NCBI GenBank assembly: GCA_949358305.1
Contig: OX442319.1
Coordinates: forward strand, 13,950,001 to 14,014,000
DNA: 64,000 nucleotides
DNA from: Strigamia acuminata
Taxonomy: Eukaryota > Arthropoda > Chilopoda > Geophilomorpha > Linotaeniidae
Direction: 5' to 3'
How positions within the stretch are numbered: position 1 is the stretch's first letter; each line of letters starts with the position of its first letter. This document shows positions 35,161 through 44,388 of this stretch, in pieces. The notes under the pieces are model-generated. The model saw only the letters and a list, made by a program, of their open reading frames with translations, made no database searches and was not told the origin of the DNA. A program made the position numbers and the translations under genes.

Positions 35161-35179
35161 AATTGTATACTAGAAGGGA

Positions 35180-36555
35180 CCTACCCTCCAAATAAAATCT
35201 GGTTATTTTTGGGTTTTCCCTCATACATGGGAATGGTGTAGGATGCCATCCTACATCTTTCCCATCGGATGGGTGAGGAAAATGTTGGAAAGGTTAGCCG
35301 AGCTGTAACTGGTAATGATGGGTGGTTCTGCGGTGTTCTGCAGTATCTTTTCCTAAGATTGTTTATTTCACGATTTAGTTCAAAGGTTTGGCATATTTAA
35401 TGATTAATATGTATTTTTGGTCCATATTTTTTATTGGTCAATTTTATTTTTATTTTTATTTAGGAAATGAAGTTTTGAATATTTTTTGTTGAGGATTTTG
35501 CATTTGTTTTGACAATTTACTATCAGTTTATTTTATTGTAATTATAAAGATACGATCCGAGTCAATGTAAATGTACTTACGACAGCTTTCCACGGCACTA
35601 ATATTTATAAATGTATTCTTTTGTGTTTTTGTGTTTCTGTGGATTATGTGAAATTGGATCAAAGTTTTCGACCAGTCTTGTGCATTTAATGCATACTAAG
35701 CTTAACATTTGCTACTAGAAAGTGTATTTACGTGCATCTAAAAATTATTTTCACCCAAAAAGATATTTACATTTCTAAAAATGCATTTTGCATTAACTAA
35801 TTGCATTTAAATATCTCAAACATTACTTTTGCGCATGAAAAGTGCTTGAAATTGTATCATCATACAAAGAAAACTGATAAACATCCATTTTTGCACAATT
35901 TACTACGAAAATGTGGATTAACGTGGATCTTGGTACTAACAACAGTGAGAATAAACCAATGATTGATATTTATGCTTTCTAGCAGAGTATTTCAGACACG
36001 GATGAAAATTGCAGTAACTGCTTTTGACCAAGATGAATTAAAAAGTGTAATGTGCTTGAAGACCAGAAATAAAACTGGTGAATCTAGCAATAAAGTTTTT
36101 GCGCTTTAGCTTTAAGTGTTTGTGCTATGAATTATTAAGTAGTGTAGATTTTTTTTCTTTATATTTTCTAAAATAATTTTTTTCAGATGGTCGAAGGCCA
36201 AGGTGCCTTCTGTCTGCTGCGTTGGTTATTTGTATGAATTCCTTCCCGTCCGCGCATGTCAAATGTTAGAGTTTTGCGGTGAAGCCTACCCTAAAGTTTG
36301 CATTGCAAGTGCTACGGAGAATAAGTATTTGTTTTTATTTTTGTTTTAGTTCTTATTTTTCTTTAAAAAAACATCCATTTTGCGGAATTAAAATGATATT
36401 TGTACATTAAATGCATTTCATAGCTATATCCATTCCATAATACAAATGAAAAAAATAAATTTTGAGAGTGCATACACATTTGAAAAATAATAATATTGGG
36501 AATGCATTTTGTAATGCACTTTACAAAATGTATTATCATTTGCAAAACTATAGCA
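35180..36555. other. Non-coding; diverged duplicate of 40.7-41.1 kb
   Basis: Bases ~35995-36320 resemble ~40690-41085: shared AAAAGTGTAATGTGCTTGAAG, TGAATTATTAAGTAGT, AAGGCCAA and GTGCGGTGAAGC-like phrases, with a TTTTTTCAG acceptor-like site in one and TTTTCCAG in the other. The copies are in direct orientation on either side of the Toll-like gene. AT-rich TGCATTT clusters lie at 35740-35830 and 36370-36540. Confidence 0.4.
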
Positions 36556-39342
36556 TTATATATTTTCTGCTTCAGCTGAACCTTTATTTAATAAAACTTT
36601 CATATAAACCGATTTCCTTTTGATCGATACGTTACGAGTATCCATTGCTCTGGGCATAGATGCTCGTAATTTCCTCCAGAAATATGGTTTCTTGGCTTCG
36701 ACGTATGTCGTCAACGTTATGAATGATTTGAATTCCTGATCAATTTTGGACAAGTCGGGAACTTCGTCTGGCACAACTGCGATCACTCGACGCACTTTAT
36801 CTGCGAGGGCCTTTTGATAAGCTATATCGAACTCCAAACGACTCCACAGACTCTTCAAATAATTGTCGGTCAACACAATGATGGTCCGTTTGCTGCTTTC
36901 CACCGATTTCACTATCTGATCGCTTATAAATTCACCCGCAGGCCAGTCCCGGTTGTGTAGACACAGTTTGTACGACGGAATGCCCGTTTCCAGCCCCGGG
37001 ACGAGGAAGTCCACGATCCAGTCTTCGTCCTCGCTACTGTACGAGACGAATGCGTCGTATGTTTTGTCGGCATCTATGTCTTCTTCGGACACAAACCTCA
37101 AGCAAATTCCTTTGGAGAACATGTAGTAGAAAATTTCTGATTTATGCTTGTAGAAGAGTATGGCAAACACACTTAGTAAAATTAAAATCATAATAACTGG
37201 TAATAAAAGGAATAACAAATTCAAACTTTTACAAATTTGATCAATATCAATAAAATTGTAATGCACATTATCTATCGTACAGGTTAATGTGTTTTTATCC
37301 TCAAAAGTGTGAGATTTGAGCACGAGTTTACTCATTTCACACTCGCATATCCAACGATTATTGGATAACTTGAGCTTTTCCAAATTTAACAAACTCGCAA
37401 TTTTATCGTCGAATTTGGTGAGGGAGTTGTTATTTAAATAAAGAACGGACAAGTTTGGCGATACAGGTATATTTTCTAACAATTCTAACTTGTTATACGA
37501 GAGATCTAACACTGTTATCTGCGACCAAATTGGATCATGTTTTTTTGGTAATGAGGAAATCTTATTTTGGGTTAAATTTAAGTGAATAGCAACTGACGAA
37601 CCGTACGAATGTATTTTGGGGAAACGAGTCAAGTTGGAGTTAATGCAAGCAATCGACACATAGGGAAGGGCATCGAGGTCATCAACATTGCAGTAACAAC
37701 CAGGTGGACAATTCTTGGGATACTGACAATACAAGTTACTAACTGTTAGCAAAGATGTTCCATACATTTTAGGCGGGTAAGAACAGGAATTGTTTCGTGT
37801 GTTAAAACTGACTGTTGCACTCTGATTGCGCAGATACTTGATGAATCTGTTTAATTTGCAGTCACACACAAATGGATTGTGAGACAAGTCAAAATAAAAT
37901 AATTTGGTTTCATTGCCGTAAATAATTTCAAAATGCGTAAAATTGATATGAGTAATTTTATTGTGGCTCAAAATAACTTGGGAGACATTTTTAAATGTTT
38001 TCAGATCATTGTCATCCAATATGCTAATGTTATTAAAGGAAATGTCAATGCTTTCGGTTACGCTATCGAACATGCCATGTTGAATTTCATCTATACAGCA
38101 ATTGGAACATTTATAGTTTCTTACATATTGGCCAACTTCCGTTTCAATATACACTAGATATGTTTTAGGACAATTATTTGACGTGTCTAATGTTTGAGCA
38201 TGGGTTACAATACTTGTGGGAGGGAGCTCTATTACTTCAAATTTATTATTTCTTAGATCATAATGACCAGCAGAATTGTGATATGCCAATATTTTGAAAG
38301 TATAGGTGATCGAATTATCAGCTAATGTGAGGTATTTGAGGTTTTCGCAACTGTCAAGTCCATATAAAATAACGAATTCGATGGCATTCGAATCAAGACG
38401 TAGCACTTCTAGTCTTTTTAACTTTGTGACCCACCATTGAATTCCTTCAATTTTATTGTGGCTCAAATTAATCTCCACAATTGATGTGGAAGATTCAAAA
38501 AGTGAGCTGGGTATCTCGTCGACGAGTTTATTATTGCTCATGTGAAATTTTCTTAGAAGCAAATTTCCTGACAACAATTCCTCGGGTATGGACGAGATGG
38601 AGTTGTGAGATAAGTCTAGCACTTCTAAATACTTCAAATCGACCAATAAATCTAGCGGTAATGAACTCAGATTATTATGCGATAAGTTGAGTTGCTCTAG
38701 CTTTCGTAGTGTTTTATTGAAATTGCTTCTTGAAACAATACCGACACCGTTGTTACTCAGGTCGTACTTAAATATGATTTCGGTGTTAGTTATGTCGCTG
38801 GGTATTTGAGTCAATTTGTTAAAACTTAAATCTAATTCCGTGAGAGTTCTCACGTTGCCAGTAATCGATGTTAAACAGTTGTTGCTAATTTTTAGTGTTT
38901 CTATGTATGGTGGGGGTCTATTAAATAATGCGGACAGATTAACGTGATTAGTTGTTGCTGGATCGGTGCAGATATTGAGTAGCTCAACCATGTACGAAAA
39001 TGCGGTATTGTTGACATGGGGTATAACTTTAGGGATGAACCATTCTAGAAATTTTAATGGAATTTCGCTATTGTGACCATCAATTGTCATTTTTTTGAAT
39101 ATTCGTCTTTGCCGTACGACTTCAAAAGAAAACGGTTGAGGGAACCATTCGCTACACACAATTGAAAGTCTTGAGGCTTGATCAGTATCAGCACACGTGC
39201 ACGATTCGTCCAACGAAGCACAGTTGTTTGTCGATTCACATGAAATTTTGTGGCTACAGTTGTCCAATTTGCAATGAGCAGGCATTGATGAAATGAGACA
39301 AAGACATAGCCAAATACAAAGGTGTTTGGTCGTATGGAACAT
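36556..39342 (-). CDS. Toll-like receptor, multi-cysteine-cluster type, 928 aa
   Basis: Single long exon with ATG at 39342. Signal peptide at residues 1-24 (hydrophobic CIWLCLCLISSMPAHC). LRR ectodomain with clear repeats (LEVLDLSHNSISSIPEEL and others). LRRCT with FVCDC at ~485-540 is followed by an LRRNT (CPPGCYC) at ~545, two or three more LRRs and a second LRRCT; this LRRCT-LRRNT arrangement is the mark of Drosophila-type Tolls. TM at ~706-730. TIR at ~758-895 with box 1 YDAFVSYSSED, BB loop RDWPAG and C-terminal FWRKLRASM. All TIR elements look intact, so it should be signalling-competent at the plasma membrane. The ligand is unknown (Spatzle-type cytokine for the family). Shorter than Drosophila Toll (~1,100 aa), mainly through fewer LRRs and a short TIR tail. 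A short 5' untranslated exon probably lies upstream of ~39375. Confidence 0.93.
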   Translation of the reverse strand: MFHTTKHLCIWLCLCLISSMPAHCKLDNCSHKISCESTNNCASLDESCTCADTDQASRLSIVCSEWFPQPFSFEVVRQRRIFKKMTIDGHNSEIPLKFLEWFIPKVIPHVNNTAFSYMVELLNICTDPATTNHVNLSALFNRPPPYIETLKISNNCLTSITGNVRTLTELDLSFNKLTQIPSDITNTEIIFKYDLSNNGVGIVSRSNFNKTLRKLEQLNLSHNNLSSLPLDLLVDLKYLEVLDLSHNSISSIPEELLSGNLLLRKFHMSNNKLVDEIPSSLFESSTSIVEINLSHNKIEGIQWWVTKLKRLEVLRLDSNAIEFVILYGLDSCENLKYLTLADNSITYTFKILAYHNSAGHYDLRNNKFEVIELPPTSIVTHAQTLDTSNNCPKTYLVYIETEVGQYVRNYKCSNCCIDEIQHGMFDSVTESIDISFNNISILDDNDLKTFKNVSQVILSHNKITHINFTHFEIIYGNETKLFYFDLSHNPFVCDCKLNRFIKYLRNQSATVSFNTRNNSCSYPPKMYGTSLLTVSNLYCQYPKNCPPGCYCNVDDLDALPYVSIACINSNLTRFPKIHSYGSSVAIHLNLTQNKISSLPKKHDPIWSQITVLDLSYNKLELLENIPVSPNLSVLYLNNNSLTKFDDKIASLLNLEKLKLSNNRWICECEMSKLVLKSHTFEDKNTLTCTIDNVHYNFIDIDQICKSLNLLFLLLPVIMILILLSVFAILFYKHKSEIFYYMFSKGICLRFVSEEDIDADKTYDAFVSYSSEDEDWIVDFLVPGLETGIPSYKLCLHNRDWPAGEFISDQIVKSVESSKRTIIVLTDNYLKSLWSRLEFDIAYQKALADKVRRVIAVVPDEVPDLSKIDQEFKSFITLTTYVEAKKPYFWRKLRASMPRAMDTRNVSIKRKSVYMKVLLNKGSAEAENI

Positions 39343-39782
39343 GTTGGTCGTTTGAGGATTTCACTGTTTATTCTGAAATGAGACATTGTTAAAATGTTGA
39401 CTACTTAAAAAATTAAGATTACTCTGCTAAATGACATAAAATTAATAATAGTTCTGTAGAAATTAAAAAAACTACCGTATGTGTTTCTCAGAAAAATTTA
39501 TTCTTCGCCATTGCTTTTGTGCTGTAATGCAATAATGTAGGCCTACACGATTGCATCATTGCACGCGTAATTGTTGACAAGCTTATTAGTGTTTTGCCAA
39601 ACAATAACATTGATTGGTGGAGTGTTTGAACCCTATTGGTCAATACAGTATTGACCATTTACCAGCGCCCCCTGTGTTTTCCACATTAAATATTCACTTA
39701 TGTAAATTCCACATGCTGCCCAAGAACTTCCAGAAAACATCGATACGCAGAAATTGGGACAGTTTTGAAAACTATGGTTATA
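39343..39782. other. Toll-like gene 5' flank
   Basis: No gene. Expected promoter region of the minus-strand Toll gene. ATTGCATCATTGCACGCGTAATTG near 39550 is a short imperfect inverted repeat; no TATA box is obvious. Confidence 0.35.
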
Positions 39783-40482
39783 CAGGGTGTCTCGCCGAAC
39801 ACCTACCAGGTGAATTATTTCGTAATCATGTTAATTCAAAAAAACTTTTGATTATAAATTTAAGTAAATGACATGTGACGAATTCAATGAAACATGTTAA
39901 ATTCATGTGACATTGTTGCATCACTGTTTTGCAACTCGTAACTTTTAAACCAACAATACTACGCAAAAAATGTCAATTGCAAAGTTGTAGAGAACCATCT
40001 AATTAGTCTAGAACTGTTCTTAAAAAAATTATCTCTTCCTGAAAAGTTTTGAGAAAAAAAGATTTGAAATGTTAGTCTATTCAGCTTTGTAACCTAAAAC
40101 TATTATGTGGAATGTATTTCCAAAATAAATTATTTCCCTTCTTTTCTGTTTCCCCTCTTCTACTTACAAGTATGACCCAATAAAGTGTCCTAATTGAGGA
40201 TTAGCTTGGTTGCCTCGATAGTTTTAGGTTACAAAACTGAGTTATAAAGCTGAGTAGACTAATTAGATGGTTCTCTACAACTTTGCAATTGACATTTTTT
40301 GCGTAGCATTGTTGGTTTAAAAGTTACGAGTTGCAAAACAGTGATGCAACAATGTCACATGAATTTAACATGTTTCATTGAATTCGTCACATGTCATTTA
40401 CTTAAATTCGTAATCAAAAGTTTTTTTGAATTAACATGATTATGAAATAATTCACCTGGTAGTTGTTTGGCGAGACACCCTG
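39783..40482. mobile_element. 700-bp element with ~230-bp TIRs and TA duplication
   Basis: The ends CAGGGTGTCTCGCC and its inverse are flanked by TA (39781-39782, 40483-40484). The arms are near-identical inverted copies for ~230 bp (for example TAGAGAACCATCTAATTAGT on one arm, inverted on the other). No transposase. It shares the terminal CAGGGTGTC with the element at 17724 but not its interior, so it is a different family of the same class. Confidence 0.75.
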
Positions 40483-41447
40483 TATGTGGAGTATCAATAC
40501 AGTATTTATTCTACAAAATGCGAAAATGACATTGAAAAATGTAAATTATACTCAACTTATTCAAAAATTACTTGTATTATGTATTTGATTTTTTCGGCTG
40601 AATACAAACCGAATATTCGGTGAAACGCTATTGCAAACTAGAATTGCATTTGCTGTGAATGTTTGCATTAGGATTACATACCTGATTTCATCAAGATGGA
40701 TTCAAAAGTGTAATGTGCTTGAAGGTCAGACATGAAACTGGGTTTAGATGATTGTGTGACATCATTTAAATGTCAAGTTGTCACAAGATATCAGTGAGTT
40801 TTTACACTACGTGGATACAGCCGAAAACGCTCATTCTGCAGGTGAGCTTCAAGCTGGACTGGGACTCTAATGTGTTTGTAGGTCGGTTGAAGGAATGAAA
40901 CAGGTTGTAAACCTTGGAATGGTAGCTTCAAGTGGTTGTGCCGTGAATTATTAAGTAGTTTTTGTTTACGTATTTTCCAGAATAAATTTTATCCGTTGTC
41001 AAAGGCCAAAGTGCATTCACCCGTTTGGAGTTGTGCGGTGAAGCTTACTCTTTGATGACCGGGATGACATGAAGTTTGTATTGCGAAATGACTTTGCATC
41101 TTGCAAGGAAATAGTGTAATTTGGCGTTAATAAAAATTTAATTTTACATACAAAAATAAGTTCTTGCACTTTTAAAAAGTCATTTTGGCATTAAAAACGG
41201 AAATTTGTGCACCAATAGTGCATTAAAATTCTAAACCTTTTATTTTTGCACCTTGGTACAGTAATTCAAGTCAAATAAAGTAAACGTACCGAAAACGTAT
41301 ATCACAAAGCGATTTAACCGTACACGCATACGTTATAACAACGTTTCAGCATTATACGTGTATATATTTCGTGTTGTACAACTTTTAATTCACTATCAAC
41401 ACTTCCAAGCTGCTTCGACGTCCACATTTCCAACATCCGCGTACAAA
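40483..41447. other. Non-coding; duplicate block and E2 upstream region
   Basis: Contains the direct-repeat partner of 35995-36320 (see that entry). An in-frame upstream ATG at 41358 would extend the E2 gene by 30 hydrophobic or unstructured residues, but 41448 gives the normal family length. Confidence 0.35.
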
Positions 41448-41999
41448 ATGATGAATTCGTCCAAGATGATACGGAGGTTGAGTGCAGAAGCGATTAGAAA
41501 CGAACTGTTAGTGCAAGAAATCGAGGAAATGCGTGACAACTTGCCGCCAACGTGCAGCATTAAATTCGGAGACCCGAACCAACTCGACAGCTTCAACGTA
41601 ATCGTGAGTCCGATCGAAGGGTTGTGGCAAGATGGCCGGTTCAGCTTCAACGTTAACGTGCCGGAGGAATACAATATGGTGCCGCCAACAGTGACGTGCA
41701 ATACGCGCGTGTGGCATCCGAACATCGGCGAATACGGAGAAGTTTGTTTTGGTTTATTGCAATTGCGACCAAGTTCAGAGGAGGATGTTTGCTGGAATCC
41801 GACGCGACGTCTGAAGGACGTGGTTTGGGCTTTGAATTCACTTTTTACGGATTTGGTCGACTTCGAAAAAGCGTTTAATGTGGATGCGGCTCTGCATTTT
41901 CTGAGCGATAGAGACGATTTCATTTCAAAAGTTAGGACTTATGTGCAGCTTTATGGCTCTAAAAGACCGGTGCTCGCTGCTAGGAGAAGAAAGCGTTGA
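41448..41999 (+). CDS. UBE2F-like NEDD8-conjugating E2, catalytic Cys present
   Basis: 183 aa, intronless. Blocks follow UBE2F: LPPTCSIKF, VSPIEGLWQDGRF, VPEEYNMVPPTVTCNT, VWHPNIGEYGEVCFGLL with the catalytic Cys at residue 100 (TGT at 41745-41747), then WNPTRRLKDVVWALNSLFTDL. UBE2F accepts NEDD8 from the UBA3-NAE1 E1 and passes it to cullins (CUL5 in vertebrates) through RBX2; this copy keeps the residues needed. Start chosen at 41448 (AAAATGATG) rather than the in-frame 41358, because it matches the paralogs. Intronless structure suggests a retrocopy origin, so a multi-exon parental gene may exist elsewhere. Same strand as the two pseudo-E2s 16 kb away. Confidence 0.88.
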   Translation: MMNSSKMIRRLSAEAIRNELLVQEIEEMRDNLPPTCSIKFGDPNQLDSFNVIVSPIEGLWQDGRFSFNVNVPEEYNMVPPTVTCNTRVWHPNIGEYGEVCFGLLQLRPSSEEDVCWNPTRRLKDVVWALNSLFTDLVDFEKAFNVDAALHFLSDRDDFISKVRTYVQLYGSKRPVLAARRRKR

Positions 42000-42090
42000 G
42001 CACAATTTGAAAAATGGGACAAATTTAATTTTTAGTATTTTATTGTTTTTATTATTTTATTATTTTTATTATTGTAATGATTTTTCTACA

Positions 42091-42330
42091 ACATCTTGGT
42101 GATCAGGGAAGGGCCACGAGGTGTTTGTACATTGTTCATGATAAATAAACAACACAGATTGGGATTGATATTATAATTATTATCATGGTTGTCTAGGACT
42201 CCAGGGGTTGTGCGTTCACGGTGTTATGGCCTTGTAGGCTAGGTTGTCATTTATCTGTATCTATTTCTATTTCTATTACGTGGTTGTATGCCAATTTCAA
42301 GTTTTAACATTTCTGCTTACGTTATAATAA
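42091..42330 (-). repeat. Inverted paralog of the copia insertion site flank
   Basis: Read on minus, this matches 58501-58553 followed directly by 63126-63260: ATAAATGACAACC.AGCC, then GAACGCAC, then AACCCCT.GAGTCCTAGACA and further to AAGATGT. The copia element and one copy of its CGCAC target are missing, so this is the pre-insertion arrangement. Confidence 0.8.
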
Positions 42331-43000
42331 TTAAATGAAAAATTCAACAACAGAGAAAATCGTAAATCCAGTGAGAATACCAACAATAGATCCAATGTTA
42401 CACAGTAATTTTATAATTGAAATTAGCTTCCGTTCTTCAATTATTTCTCGAATACCCTCATCGATGCCGAACACAAGAGCCGTACGATGTTTTGGGTATG
42501 CCAGTGAGATTGATGGAATGAATTTAGTTTTGTTGCAGCGTGCAGGACAGAAACACTAGGTGCATTCAAAAACTCTAAAACGTATGCAAAACTCGTTTCG
42601 TGTTTGAACGTGACGTCATTCCCATTGAATAACATGGGAATGTTATTCAATGGGAATGACGTCAGGTACAAACACGAAACGAGTTTTGCATACGTTTTAG
42701 AGTTTTTGAATGCACCTAGTGTTTCTGTGGGTGCGTCTTCAATTGAGTTTCCAAATACATTTTGTACGATCTTCTCGCTGCTTCTTGGGTTGTACATAGT
42801 GGAAACTTACTCTTCTCCATAAATGGTAAACTGGAATTTTTTTAAATATTAGTGTTACAGAAAAAATGTACACGTGTTGTGAGAATTTACCTCCAATCGA
42901 ATGGTTGTCGTTCCAAATTCAATTTATAGCATTTTTGTTCACATTCTGAGACTTCGTCATTTGGTTTGCAAGAACTTTCTGGAGTATTTATTCGAATAAA
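42331..43000 (-). pseudogene. 3' fragment of a degenerin/ENaC gene, interrupted
   Basis: Two exons homologous to the last two of the locus at 54035-58435. Exon 42891-43000 encodes ITPESSCKPND-like ectodomain with VSECEQKCY and has proper splice sites. Exon 42331-42830 starts LPFMEK...PLCTTQEAAR and ends with an intact TM2 (CNIGSIVGILTGFTIFSVVE) and TAA. A 182-bp palindrome (42547-42728) sits in the middle and has replaced the first two cysteines of the CxCPxxC motif, breaking the frame. No upstream exons were found beyond 43000, so this is a partial duplicate. Confidence 0.75.
42547..42728. repeat. 182-bp near-perfect palindrome inserted in an exon
   Basis: Arms of ~87 bp run from ACAGAAACACTAGGTGCATT inward to ATTCCCATTGAATAAC, around an ~8-nt centre, with only a few mismatches (around 42608-42616 / 42663-42672). 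The palindrome reaches into the exon flanks (CAGAAAC). There is no coding capacity. It could be a small foldback element or a templated-repair product. Confidence 0.8.
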
Positions 43001-43019
43001 CTAAAAATAAATAAAATTA

Positions 43020-44388
43020 TTGTGAGTGTTCGGACGGACGCCACGTGGTCAGGAGAAGGCCACGAGACGCTAGACGCAACACACACTATGAAATTATACA
43101 CTAAATACCTAGGCTACAACCTAACCTAACCTAGTTTTGGTTATTGGCTTTATTTTAGTCTAGGGGTATGATTTGGTGATTTGGTATGATTTGGTGTATT
43201 TCCCAATGCTAAGAGGTCCACACACTTCCGGAAGGTCACTTCCGAGGCCCGATTCACCAATCAAGGGCCTGCAGCTCCACCTACTTGCGGAGGACCGCAA
43301 CAGGCGCACCATTGTCGTTGCAGTGCAGTGAACAGGCTGCAGGGGCAGCTGGTCACTGCTTGATTTGTGTTGCACACATGATTGCCAATAGAAGAAGTGA
43401 ATAACTTATTTCTAGATTTTTAGATTTTTTAAATTCTTTGGAGTAAAATTTGGGATTTGTAGCCTAAAATTTGGACTTTTGAACTAAAAATTTGATTCTA
43501 AGACGCACATTGATTTTGTTTATGTGATTAAATCTTTGTCACTATAGATGCTAACGTGTCGTCACACCTCCACCGCACTTCTGGTGCCACCACAATAGGT
43601 GGCAGTGAATCAAGACACTTTTGTAGATATAGCAATTTTTTAAAATTATTTTCATAAAATACAATAATTTTCTAACCATTTTGTTCAGTAACAGGATTTG
43701 TGTATTTTTAAGATCAGCAAATGTTTATAAGATTAAATAAAGTGAAGTGTTGTGCAGTAGGTAGAGAAAAAATTTCGTGGTGCAGTGTTAATGAAAAAAT
43801 ACACCCAATCCTTAATACCTCGGTTGGTGTTATTCGTGCATTTGGAAGTTCCTTTCGATAATGCATGACTACAGCGAGAGTGATACACTCATTTTGCAAT
43901 GCATTGTGTGAGAAATGTGTAGAAAAACTAATATTTTTTATTTATTAAATTTTACAAAAAAAAGATTAATTTTTTAAAATAAAATAGATAGATACAAAAA
44001 TAAACTAACACTTTGCTTTAATAGAAGAAGGTTGACTAATCGTACAATTCAATTTGCAATTAATTTCATTAAAAAACTATGTTAAATCAATAAATCAATC
44101 AGTTCAGCATCAATTTCAACACACAACAAATTTCAATTAACACCTTCTTTATACTAGATAAAAAAAAAACATCTTCAAAAAATAAACCCAAAATTTGATA
44201 CATATTTTTTTTTACACATCCCATAATATTTTATTTATTTTATTTATTTTATTTATTTATTTATTTATTTATCCCATAATAATTTATTTTTGTTTCCATT
44301 TGAAATTACACAAAAACCCAAAAATCTATAAAAATACTCTGTAGTGTCTCTCATCATCATCACATTTTATTTGTCATATGACATCGTA
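43020..44388. other. No gene supported
   Basis: A short CCTAA array (43115-43133) is another telomere-like remnant. The GC-rich patch 43190-43370 has no coding signal. A hairpin GTGCCACC/GGTGGCA lies at ~43590, and (ATTT)n at ~44230-44275. Confidence 0.4.

Noticed and set aside
42441-42797. 118-codon minus frame as a new gene
   Set aside because: Wrong frame of the degenerin terminal exon plus the palindrome.
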